Assembly: GCA_903813345.2 (NCBI GenBank)
Contig: CAIIXF020000005.1
Span: 7,753,375 to 7,817,374, forward strand
Direction of reading: 5' to 3'
Length of the DNA stretch: 64,000 nt
Source of the DNA: Owenia fusiformis
Taxonomy: Eukaryota; Annelida; Polychaeta; Sabellida; Oweniidae
Below are positions 24,496 to 35,444 of the stretch, piece after piece. Positions within the stretch are counted from its first letter, which is position 1, and every line of letters starts with the position of its first letter. Position numbers and translations under genes: made by a program. The notes under the pieces are model-generated. The model saw only the letters and a list, made by a program, of their open reading frames with translations. It ran no database searches and had not been told where the DNA came from.

Positions 24496-25148
24496 GTTTA
24501 AACACCATAATGGCCCTGTATATGTTATATACTCTAGCCTGGATTGGAGGGGATGGATAATATTTATATCTTATGTCAAAACTAGTTATTGATTATCCCG
24601 GGGCACTGTCAATTCAGAACTTCTCAGGTTTTAGCGAATCAGATTTAAACAATTACTAAGTCATATGTCTAATGAGTAATGAGGTAACTGGTATTGTCAT
24701 TATGATGTCACAATGGGCAATTGATACATTTGCAGGTTTATATACCGTGTATCAGACACAGTGCATGTATACTGTATAAATGCATTTATACCACTCTAAG
24801 TACAATTACAGTTGTATAACATGGGTCTATAACAACGATATACAGTGGAGAGTGGTATATCGTCATCGTATACAACTCCTCCGTATATAGTACTCCAGCG
24901 TATACCACTGTAGAAGTGCATTCTGGGAACTAATGAATAAAAAATCATGAAAATTTTCACGATTTCCTAGAATCAAGTGACGTCATAAATGGTTCCGGCA
25001 TGATTTGCTAGAATCAAGCCACGTCATAAATGGTTCGAGATCAACATCAGCATTATTGAGTTGGCCATGGGATATTTTTATGGTTTTTAATTGTTATGAT
25101 TGTGTTCGAATCAACTGTAATTGAACTTAGAGTGGCATAATAAGATAA

Positions 25149-25282
25149 TATAATGGTTCTATATATCGTGCATTTTATACTCTCGTGAGAATATAATATA
25201 TTCACTCGTTCGCTACGCTCACTTGTGAATATATCATATACTCACTCGAGTATAAACACAATATACAGAAAGAACCATTATA
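25149..25282. repeat. Hairpin element with TTCGCTACGCTCAC loop
   Basis: Arms begin TATAATGGTTCT and end AGAACCATTATA. The centre is ATTCACTCGTTCGCTACGCT followed by CACTTGTGAAT. The loop motif recurs in the hairpin at 53290-53423 although the arms differ. Confidence 0.65.
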
Positions 25283-25831
25283 TAACCTCATAGTATGTAC
25301 TTTATGAAAATATTGATAATATTGGTATAGATACATACATGGATCATCTTTGAGATGGTCACTGCAATGAATAGTCAAGCTACCATTCACTCTACCTGAC
25401 TTAACACCTTTTCTGTGTGCAAGGTCTTGTAGCTAGACTATGCAATGAACAGCCTTATCATGACAACACTAGTTGCAACATGTCAAAAGTCAAACTGCTG
25501 AGCTACAGACAGAATCTACAAGCTTCTTTCTCTTTCCTAATGTAAGGTGGTGTGAGTTTGGATATCACAGAACTAGAGAAGTGGATGAGAGACTTCCATT
25601 GGAAAAAACAAAACAAAAAACCTATGTTTGCCACAAGAGGTGCTGTAGGTTTCACATTCTCCGCCACCATTTTATATTACCATTGATCTTTTAGGATGAC
25701 ATCATTGGTATTATTGATCATGCATGTGCAGTTAGACTGAAATCTACAGCGCCTCTCATGGCAAAATAAGGATAAGACAAGATTCCCCGTGCTTCCAATC
25801 CATTTCTACAGGTCTGCGAATATGTAGCTCT

Positions 25832-25863
25832 GCTTACCCTGGGGGAAAAACCCCAGGGTAAGT
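25832..25863. repeat. Perfect short hairpin
   Basis: CTTACCCTGGGG, a GAAAAA spacer, then CCCCAGGGTAAG: a perfect 12-bp stem. It contains an AGGTAAG-like and CTTACCT-like core but no neighbouring gene explains it. Confidence 0.6.
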
Positions 25864-25919
25864 TGATTGAGCCAAAAGTAGACATGATATATGATGTCAT
25901 AGATGTTAGAATATCCAAT

Positions 25920-26110
25920 GTATAATGTCACAATCCGTATAGGCTATTTGTGATGTCACAATTCATATATTTGTGATGTCACAACTAAATTATGATGTAT
26001 AAGATAATATTGTACTACATTGTATGTTGCAATCTGTATTAAGATAATATTGTACTACATTATATTGTCATATACTGTATAAGATAATATTGTACATTAT
26101 TATATCACTG
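25920..26110. repeat. Short tandem repeat TAAGATAATATTGTAC
   Basis: The core TAAGATAATATTGTAC(TACATT) occurs three times (about 26001, 26040 and 26081) spaced 39-41 bp, preceded by three TGATGTCACAA copies around 25925-25985. Confidence 0.6.
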
Positions 26111-27171
26111 TCAAATTCCTCACTCTCTGATTGGTCCATGTTCTACACGTGAATTAAAACAACAAGCAATATTCAACAGAAGTCACGTGACTTCCGTTTA
26201 ATGTCACATTATATTCACCAGTGTCCGACTAAGTCCAGTGTAATTTTAATTTTATATATACTCAGGAGTACATAGTCATTATTTATTAGATATGAATAGT
26301 TTGTTATTCCATTAATGTGAGTGAGGAATATAACAGTGAATAATGATTAAATATGATAAAAGTAATGAAACAAATATTTAATTCTATTTTTGGTGGATAC
26401 CCGTGACACTTTCACAAGACGATATTCCACTAGCCCTTCGAGCTTCGTGAATGAAGAGGTATTCACCTCAAAATAATTAAATATTGTTATGGTATAATAT
26501 TGTATTGTCTAATAATGTATAAGATTATATTTTATTGTGTTAGATACAATATTGTTTATATACTTTGACAGAATAGCCCATGCTTACAATGTCATTTCAG
26601 TCAAGCTAATCTTCCAGTTTTTTTTTCAGAATTTGAATGAAGTAATTTTTTCTTGATAAAATGTCCATTCTATTTATTCCTATTATAATAATAATATAAT
26701 ATCTATTCTACAAGTTAGATGGACTGGCTTGACATTCTTAATAATTAACAGGTAGAATTAAGAATCCATTTAACTGAATTTTGTAAAATCATTTCATTTA
26801 GCCTAGAATGTAAAAGTAAAAACACTATTGCAACCTTATAGGGGTCTACAATACATAGAGTAAAAACATTTAGCTGCATTAATGTTAGATGAAATACATG
26901 TGTTTATGTAACGACCTTTGAAATACATATGTTAAGACATATCTGTGAGTGTGATCTAGGAACTTAAAATGGTTACCTAACGATATAATTATATTTATAG
27001 AGAACATTAATAGCCAGATAATATAACTATAGGTATATGTATTGTGTAGAGGTTTTCCTTGTTAAATGGGTTATCATTCAACGTGATCCATTGGAATAAT
27101 TTCCCCTTGGAGCTATTAAATCAATTGTTCCAAAATCAGTTTGTTGTTTATTGTTTAAGTTGTTATATTTT

Positions 27172-27662
27172 TATTATCCCATTGAACGAAGTTCGGGGGA
27201 TATAGAGAGTGGTTCTGTCTGTCCATCCACATATCTGTCCATCTGTCTGTGCAGGCAATAATTCAAATACCGTTGGCCCAAATTTGTTCCGACATAATGT
27301 CCCGAGTTCTGCTAGAATGATTTTGGAAATGGCTGTCAGTTTCAAAATGGCTGCCATTTCAGTGTCGATTTTACAGAATTTTAGTTACAACATATAAAAC
27401 TGTAATATTAATATGTTTTAATGCAAAAAATTATATAGGATAAGACATATTGAGTTGAAAATCTAATTAAAAAAAAATCACAACTTTGAAAAACGGTGAC
27501 ATTTAAACGCTATTTACGATTTTTGCTCATATCTGATGTGTGACTACTTTTAAGAATGGTACACTTTCTTATGACACTTTGGCAGCCATTTTTATATATG
27601 GTAGCCGTTTATAGGCCGTTTGATGGGATTTGCTATGCCGTGGCAGCTGTTATCTAGTTGTA
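27172..27662. mobile_element. Dispersed non-coding repeat, family A
   Basis: Starts TTATTATCCCATTGAACGAA, followed by a TGTCTGTCCATC microsatellite, and ends GTTTGATGGGATTTGCTATG CCGTGG. The last block, reversed, opens the repeat at 39058-39720, and the first block recurs at 60209. That defines a family with at least one other long copy and one fragment in this window. Confidence 0.6.
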
Positions 27663-27781
27663 CACGTTATTTCCTTATTTTTTAGAATTTTTCTGAGTTA
27701 TGATCTGTGTTATTGCGAAATGATAAAAAATCACAAAAAATCTGAATATTAATTTAATTCAGTTGGTTGGTTAGGTAGTTA

Positions 27782-28321
27782 TTATTTTTGCATAAAAATG
27801 ACTGGTTTAGAAATAACAATATAAATACAAAACTGTATTACCTGTATACCAAGGGCATATCCAGATCTAAAATTAGACTTAAGGGAATGTATTACCAGTG
27901 GACTCCATTTCCAAAGTTTTATTTGAAAACAAAAGTGGGTGGAATTTAGACTATTCATATTCAATGATTGTATGCTATATCTTTGACAGATAATTTCTTC
28001 ATATTGATTCTTTAAATTAAATGTATGTAGTACACTATTCTGGTTCGTGGGAAATAGAAAACATGAAGATAATCTTTTAAGGAATGCATCTATATCTATA
28101 GCTAGGTTATCATTGCATGCATTTTTGATGTTTTCTGCTAAGTTTATTAAAAGCTTGTTTCTCAAAAAGTAAACTACAATGAAGCCTGTGTAAGAAAAAC
28201 CTTTATTCAAAATTTTTCCAATTTGGAGTTGTTTCACCGTAGTGTATATTAAGTTAATGGATAATGGAAATTGGAAATGTGTTCCACTTATCAAGGTTCT
28301 CAACTTAGAGAAGTGCTTCAA
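27782..28321 (-). CDS. Unrecognised 179-codon open frame
   Basis: A long frame for DNA this AT-rich. With the local base composition I estimate a stop about every 13 codons, so 179 open codons is unlikely by chance. The listed start is TTG; an in-frame stop lies a few codons before, and internal ATGs are late. The product is rich in L, I, N, F and S with two moderately hydrophobic stretches, including FSYTGFIVVYFLRNKLLINL and a hydrophobic C-terminus near GIQVIQFCIYIVISKPVIF. I recognise no domain. It may be a decayed transposon frame or one exon of an unknown gene. Neighbours are only repeats. Confidence 0.3.
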   Translation of the reverse strand: MKHFSKLRTLISGTHFQFPLSINLIYTTVKQLQIGKILNKGFSYTGFIVVYFLRNKLLINLAENIKNACNDNLAIDIDAFLKRLSSCFLFPTNQNSVLHTFNLKNQYEEIICQRYSIQSLNMNSLNSTHFCFQIKLWKWSPLVIHSLKSNFRSGYALGIQVIQFCIYIVISKPVIFMQK

Positions 28322-28550
28322 TATACAGATTTAACTGTACTTGTTTGAATCAATATTTGAACTATTGGAAAAATCATATTCAAAAGGATTTTCTAAGTTG
28401 AGTAGTGTTAAAAAGTGTTCTATTAGTGTTCAAAATATGGTACTGGGTATTTTGAAGATTATAATTTGTTAAAAGATTATTGTTATTAATATATTATTGT
28501 TTCATTATTAGAAGATAAATTTTATCATTCATATTCCATACAGATAATAG

Positions 28551-29884
28551 AGAGATTTTGCAACTCACTTATTAAAGCATGTTTATTATTACTAGATAAC
28601 ATATAACTTATGAAGTGTTTGATTACATCATAATTTATTGCGCAGCTCTATACGTTCATAAGTGTTATATACTTATGTATAGACGATGATTTATAAGAAT
28701 ATCACACTTGTATAGAGCTGCGTAATAAATGATGACGTTATCAAACGCTTCATAAGTTATACAGGGTGTTCCAAAAGTAACAGGACTGGTCCTGGTATTT
28801 TGTTAAATATGCACCAATTGTCTTCAAATTTTTACATAATGTACTTTCATGTATTGTGACTAAAACTATTAAGTTTCGACAAAAATTATGAAACTCGGGT
28901 ATAGTTATGGTTGCTATGGTAACATGACATCACAATACCCGGGGCAACATTCCATGCAGAAAGTTTCACAAACTTTAAATATTTTGTACATCCCATATCA
29001 AAGTTGAAATGCAACTGGTGGGAATTAGATTTGCTTATCATCATTTGATATTTCTATGTACCCCCTACTTTGAAAAGTAGGTTCCTCTTTGGTCAGTACA
29101 AGAGTAGCACTCTGCATCCATAACTCAAACACACGAGTGAACCCATTTGAGGACATCACAGGGTCGCTTGAACAACTTGGAGAAGGTCATTCTCACTTGG
29201 AGAAGGTCATTCTCATCTTTAAAGGTATTACCACACTGATAAGCATTCTATTCTCCATATGAGTAAAAATTAGATATTGCATCAGAAGAGTATGGTCCAC
29301 GTTCTTAGACCTTATACCTCGAGAACTAGCTCTCTAATAGGTGCAAATGTATTCAATGCTGCATGAATTCCTATAGCAGGCAGGTTATCGACGTGGATGA
29401 CTGGCTTCAAATTGGGTCTTTTCATAAAACTCAACCTTAAATTGTGCAGGCTGTTATACAAAGTGATATTCCAGTAAAATTAAATAAATATTAATCTTGT
29501 TAAATCATACTTGATTCTGAGTTATATTGCAAAATTGCAACAAATCAACTAATAAAACGTACAAGAAATGTTGTACTGCAATAGATGAATTAGATACTTT
29601 CTTGAAGTTATACAAAACTGTTAGATATCACATCTTCATGAAAAAGTTGCCCCGGGTATTGTGATATCATGTTACTATAGTAACCGTAACTCTACCCATG
29701 TTTTATAATTTTTTCTGAAACTATAGAACTTTAGTTACAATACTTCAAAGTACAATTAATGAAAATTTGGAGATCCTAGGTGCAGAATTGACAAAATGCC
29801 AGCACCAGTCCTGTTACTTTTGGAACACCCTGTATGATATACGGTAATAATAAACATGCTATAAGTGATTTGTGAAATATCTCT
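28551..29884. mobile_element. Palindromic MITE split by a mariner-like element
   Basis: The left half (28551-28761) and right remnant (29833-29884) pair: AAAGCATGTTTATTATTAC and its reverse GTAATAATAAACATGCT. The left half itself contains both arms of a near-complete hairpin centred at about 28680 (GCAGCTCTATAC versus GTATAGAGCTGCG). Removing 28762-29832 and one TA restores a continuous palindrome of about 260 bp. Confidence 0.75.
28762..29832. mobile_element. Tc1/mariner-like element with about 190-bp terminal repeats, non-coding now
   Basis: Ends CAGGGTGTTCCAAAAGTAAC and GTTACTTTTGGAACACCCTG, flanked by TA on both sides (28760-28761, 29833-29834). The inverted repeats continue imperfectly for about 190 bp to the GCCCCGGGTATTGTGAT block. 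The 650-bp centre may hold relics of a transposase on the minus strand, but no frame is intact. Confidence 0.85.
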
Positions 29885-30098
29885 AATGTTGCAACTATTG
29901 ACTTACATGCAGTGCATGAAAACTCATGTCTAGCTCATTTTGTTACTGTAAATTGTTTTAATTTGGCGCCAGTATTGATTTGGTGATTTACAATTTCTGT
30001 TCAAAATCTTCGTCCATAAGAAATTTAAATGTTATCCCATCTTATCAGCTTATAGTAGTATTTAATGAATTTCCACAAAAATCTGTCAACTAAATATA

Positions 30099-30307
30099 CT
30101 GTATTTCTACTTAATTTGGCATCCATTTTAATTTGTTGGATCCGCCAAACTGTTAAAGTTTGCCAAATTAAGTAGCTGCCAAATTCCCCAGTACCATGTA
30201 AATTAGTACCATTACGTACAATGTACATTGTAATATTGCAAGTCAGCCAAATGTTCAAAACAGCTAATCCGCTAAAATAAGTAGCGCCATATTAAGTAGA
30301 AGTACAG
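30099..30307. mobile_element. Short TA-flanked MITE
   Basis: 22-bp ends CTGTATTTCTACTTAATTTG and, reversed at the right, CTGTACTTCTACTTAATATG (20/22 match over the full arm), with TA at 30097-30098 and 30308-30309. 209 bp, non-coding. TA duplication suggests mobilisation by a Tc1/mariner-type transposase. Confidence 0.75.
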
Positions 30308-30309
30308 TA

Positions 30310-31440
30310 ATGTAGGCACCAACATTCATAAAACCCAAATTACAATGATTTACAGTATCTGATATTTTGTCTTGCTATTTCACCATTTACTTGTAGTTCT
30401 ACAATACTACTTCTAGGACTTATAAAATGTCTAACTATTCAAGAAAATTAATGTTGGGTTTAATTTAATTGCAGTATAAAGGGATAGTTTCAGTATATCA
30501 ATTTACAATAAAAAATGTGATTAACTGTTTTGAGTTGACTCAACTTCAAACGTAAGTGTCCATAAATTGATTTGGGCAATGAAACAATGGCATTCAAACA
30601 TTCTATGTTACAATCATGCTTTACATAGCATAGTATTTAACATATAGCGCAAATGAACTTGGCATTTTCACTTTCAATTTTTATTGTAAATCCATATATT
30701 GAAACATTCCCTCAAAGTATTCTTTTTGTATTACTCGTAGACGGTGTGTATCAATAGGAGATAAAAATCACAAATAAAGTTATATTATTTACCATCAAAG
30801 TTATTGTGCATGTTGTATTTGCTAAACTGGCTTGAATTAGTTGAATTGATAATACATGGTGGCCTGGTGAGGTATAGGCTATAACGGGAGTATAGGTACA
30901 GAATATGGGTTTTATTATGCAAACCGTGACTTCTTACTCTTATATTGCCCCTAGTGACATCACCAATATCTATCTATGGCCAAATTCCCCTCTGGAATTT
31001 CTTGAGCATATTATACAATGCACCCCAGAAGAACCCTTATGTGTATTTCAATGGACCTTTCCAATAAACCCAGCCACCTTATGGTAAAAAATCAAATAAA
31101 CGATGATACATTGACTAGATTGGTGATGTCATAGGCTGTGCTTTTTCAAAATTAATAACAATATATGTTACTTATACGTTATATCTTATTTTTGCATGGA
31201 CAGATTGCTCCCTAGAACCAATGACATCAATTCAGCCAATATATCATAGTTTCTCTGGTGTATCAAAAGGAGGCAGAAAGGTCTATCATTACAACATTTT
31301 TTCTGTTTGGTTAAGAATCTCAATATACCATCACTCTACTATACCTTGCATTTGGTGTTCATGAGCAGCCCATTTGGCTTATTAGTAATGATTATGTATT
31401 TGTTTATTTTTCTGTTCCTTATTAATGGTTTATCGGTTGA
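30310..31440. other. AT-rich interval, no gene seen
   Basis: About 1.1 kb between the MITE and the LINE 3' end. One 60-codon frame at 30905 is within chance expectation. No repeat structure stood out. Confidence 0.4.
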
Positions 31441-32144
31441 AAGTTAGATGTTACTAGTTAGTTAGTTACATACTTTATTGTCAAACTATGATACATAAAT
31501 TATACATCAACTGACACTTTAACAAGTGTATGAAGTTGTTTTAGTGACAAAAATGAAAATTCAATAATAACTATACATATTGATAGCATATGTATGCATC
31601 TAACTTATGGCTAGTGGTGGTGGGTTGTGGCTGCCAATGTGTGTTAACTCTATTTCGGTTTAGGAAAAATGTATGGATGGAAAGGTAGATGAGGTGACAA
31701 CATATAATTATATTTCAGCAATTAAGTTTTTCTTTCTAGTCATTTTAAATTGAAGTAAAGAAGGCAAAAATCTGACATGATCTGAGATAGAATTCCAGAT
31801 TCTTGGACCCTGTACTTTGATTGAATATAACCCTATTTTTGTTTTGTAAGCCCTAGCATGTAAATCATGACTTCTTCTGGTAGGATAATTGTGAAAATAT
31901 TCATTTTGATTAAAATAATCATTATATAGTTTTGAATAAACAGGTTCCTGGTAAATACAACAATAGACAAAATTCGAAACATTAAATTCATACACCTGGT
32001 TTACAGGTAAAATGTTGTACTTCTTAAAGAGAGGTGCTGAATGTGCCATTCTTGGCTGGTTGTCTAATATTCGAAGGAATCTCTTTTGAAATAGAAGTAG
32101 GGAATGCAGCTCATTTGTATGAGCATTGCTATGGCCACCCCAGA

Positions 32145-33284
32145 TTAAATTACAGTAATATTATGTGAGTATATCAGGGAATTATAGATTGCCAAAAGAC
32201 TTGTTTTATTCAATAGGTGGCGAATCTTATATAAGAGACCAATTGTTCTGGATATTTTTGCTTCTATATGTTTAATATGTTCTTTCCAGGTAATATGTTC
32301 ATCAACAATGACACCTAAAAAGTTGATAGATTTTACTCTTTCAATTTGTTTCCCGGACATATCAATTTTAATATCTCTAAAGATTTGTCGTTTCTGTTTA
32401 TTGAACAAGATAAATTTTGTTTTAGAATAGTTTATTGACAATTTATTTGCTTTGAACCAATCGTCCATAAGATCAAGTTCATTATTAACCTTTTCTATTA
32501 GAGATTTCAAATCTTTATCTGAGGCCAACAAATTAGTGTCGTCAGCAAATATCACGCTTTTAAGAATATTGGAAACCTTAAACATGTCATTTACATATAA
32601 TATGAATAATGTCGGCCCAAGGACTGAGCCCTGGGGCACACCGCATGATATACTTTGTAAATCTGAGTCAATATTGTGATATGATACAATTTGCTTTCGA
32701 TCTTTTAGATATGATTTAAAAAGAGATAGTTCAGACCCTTGAATTCCATAAAAATTTAATTTATCTAGAAGGATTTTATGATTAATAGTGTCAAAGGCTT
32801 TAGACAAGTCTAAAAAAATACCAAGCGAATATTCATTGTTCTCCAGCGCATGTCGTATGTTTTCAACAAAAGTTAAGATTGCCATAAAGGTAGAGACATT
32901 TTTCTGAAAGCCATACTGATGTATATATAATATTTCATTTTCTGTGATAAAATTACAGAGCCTAAAGTTAATAAGTTTTTCTAGAAGTTTAGAAAAAACT
33001 GGCAAAACTGAAATTGGTCTATAGTTTGAGAAATTGTCTTTTTGACCTTTTTTGAAAATTGGTGTTTCCTTAGCTATTTTGAGTTTATCCGGGAAAATTC
33101 CCTGTTGAAAGGATTTATTGAATATCAAAAGTAAAGGCTGTATAAGTTCATCTTTTGCATGTTTTACAATAATCGGTTTAATATTATCAAGAGATGCTGC
33201 CTTATCTTTCAAAGTTTGTATTAATGATGACAATTCTGTTTCATCAACTGGTGTTAAGTGAAATCTATTTTCAAAATGTCCCAT
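32145..33284 (-). pseudogene. Reverse transcriptase domain of the LINE
   Basis: The longest intact piece, 379 codons. Classic RT blocks are visible: PIFKKGQKDNFSNYRPISVL, YGFQKNVSTFMAI, LGIFLDLSKAFDTINHKILL, SCGVPQGSVLGPTLFILYVN, the catalytic FADD in VIFADDTNLL, and FLGVIVDEHITW. This copies element RNA into DNA at the target site. The catalytic aspartates remain, but the protein cannot be made whole because of the frameshift just downstream, an upstream stop and the inserted element 70 bp 5' of the frame. Confidence 0.9.
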
Positions 33285-33353
33285 ATAACTAATATATTCA
33301 TTTGGTGTTCTGTTTGACTCTGGAATTTTAGAACTTAATTTTAATCCAATTGA

Positions 33354-34961
33354 TCCCCAGCCTTTCAGTAGGTTCGCTTTAGGTGATATATTTAACTAGG
33401 ATTTCTAGGTTCGCTTTAGGTAGTTCCCCATATAAAAACTCCATTGGTAGGTTCGCTTTAGGCGATGTTCAAATATGCTAATTAGGTCTAGGTTTACTTT
33501 AGGTGATCACCTAAAGCGAACCTATAACTACCTATAACTACCTAAACTACCTAAAGCGAACCTAGGTAGGTTCGCTTTAGGTAATTATAGGTTCGCTCTA
33601 GGTAATTATAGGTTCACTTTAGGTGGTCACCTAAAGCGAACCTGAATCTAATTAGCATATTTGAACATCGCCTAAAGTGAACCTAAAACTACCTAAAGCG
33701 AACCTACGTAGGTTCGCATTAGGTAAATACTTCCAAGGGCTGGGTTGGCTTTAGACCACCCAGCAGCTGGATGACTTGATTTGTTGATTTGAACTGTTTA
33801 TATATTTCTCACACATTTTGATGCATATATTCTCACGCAAGTACATTTATTTACAATGATGGTCCTAAGCTGGCCTATGGAGGTAGCCGGGTGCCTGGAC
33901 CCTACAAACTTGTGAACTGTATAGGCTATATGTCAACTGTTTATTTATTTCTCACACATTTTGATGCTTAGTTTCTCACTCAGGTACATTTATTTAAAAT
34001 TCCTCCTATTTTATAATTGCATGCTTTTATAACACTTAACCTCTTGAATACCAGCCTCTAAAAAGGGTTTGAACCCAGAGTATTGTTTATTTTTTGCCAG
34101 TTATTTTGATATTTACATCTAAAAACACTACAGTTGATGTTTGATTTCATAAGAATAGTAAACATAGACCCTCATTTTAAAACATCATTTGTGAAGATTG
34201 GATAAAAATTGCCAAAGTTAGAGCAGTTTTAGTGAAAAATTCTGTGACAGATATATCCGTCATTCTGGGTATTCAAGAGGTTAAAATAATATATTGATTG
34301 ATCATTTGTACACTTACTTACATGTACTTTGTAAATGAGCACTGATGTGATGGTCATTTCAGCATATTTCCCCATTTTCCTGGCTATTTCCAAATTTCCT
34401 GTCTAACTGATTTTAGTTTGAATATTATACCCACAATGCATTGATACTTCCTGCTATCAGCGCCCCTAGTGGCTGTGACAGAACTTCTGTTTTGTAGGTT
34501 TGCTTTAGGTAGCTTTAGGTAGCTTTGGGTTCGAACCTAAAACTACCTACAAGTTTGAAGTGTTTTAGGTAGATTTAAGATTTTTAGGTTCGCTTTAGGT
34601 AACTCTTGAAGAATGACTATGTTTTTTAGGTTCGCTTTGGGTTCGAACCTAAAACTACCTACAACTTTTCGATTTTTTAAGTGTTTTAGGTAGTTTTAGG
34701 TAACTCTAGATAATTTCTAAGATTTTTTGGTTCGGTTTAGGTAAATCCTGAAAAAGTATAACATTTTTAGGTTCGCCTTAGGTTCGAACCTAAAACTACC
34801 TACAAGTTTCTGATTTTTTTAAAGTGCTTTAGGTAGTTTTAGGTTCGAACCTAAAGCGAACCTACATGAAGTAGGTTCGTTTAGGTAGCCATCAAATTGT
34901 GGGATTCACTTTTAGGTTCGCTTTAGGTTCGAACCTACATCACCTACTGAAAGGCTGGGGA
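33354..34961. mobile_element. Unusual element built of bidirectional AGGTTCGCTTTAGGT motifs, inserted in the LINE
   Basis: Terminal inverted repeats TCCCCAGCCTTTCAGTAGGT (33354) and ACCTACTGAAAGGCTGGGGA (ending 34961). Two clusters (about 33369-33730 and 34494-34945) hold some twenty or more copies of AGGTTCGCTTTAGGT and its reverse ACCTAAAGCGAACCT, often joined head to head as GGTTCGAACC palindromes. The middle 760 bp lacks the motif and has no coding frame. In the LINE frame, FFS...SIGLKLSS is restored if the element is lifted out between T and T with no duplication (or with a 2-bp TC duplication). Lack of duplication at a TT target recalls Helentron-type elements, but that is only a hypothesis. 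Confidence 0.75.
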
Positions 34962-35444
34962 AGAAAAGAATGAGTTGAATTTATTGGCAATCAACTTTTT
35001 ATCATTTACTGCAATACCATCGACCAGAAATTCGTTTTGAACCACTGTATGAAGTTTTTTCCTATTTAAAATGTCAGAGATAATATTCCAGGTTTGTTTA
35101 ATATTTCCAGATGCAGTTTCAAATTGATTCCGATAGTGGTTTTTTTCTACAGCTCTCAAAATAGCTCTGAACCTTGCTTTATATATTTTATAGTTTCTTT
35201 CATCTTCTTCACTAGGGGTCTTCATAAATTTACGTTAAAGATTATTTTTTTGCTTGGCTGATGTGATAATCCCATTTGTTATCCATGGCTTAGAAGTATC
35301 AACAAAAAGTTTCACTTTCTTTAATTTAAGAGGAAAAGATTCATTGTATATGTTTTGAAAAATATCTGAAAATATTTCGAAGCAATCATTGACATCATCG
35401 GTAGTTTGCAAAATATCCCAGTTTAAAACACTCAACTTTTGTTA

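Larger units (their letters stand above)
24500..27170. other. Gene-free AT-rich interval with hairpins and short tandem repeats
   Basis: I see no gene here. It holds the hairpins at 25149-25282 and 25832-25863, an imperfect inverted pair carrying a GAGGTGCTGTAG-like core (25632-25655 and 25738-25763), and short tandem repeats at 25920-26110. Confidence 0.5.
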
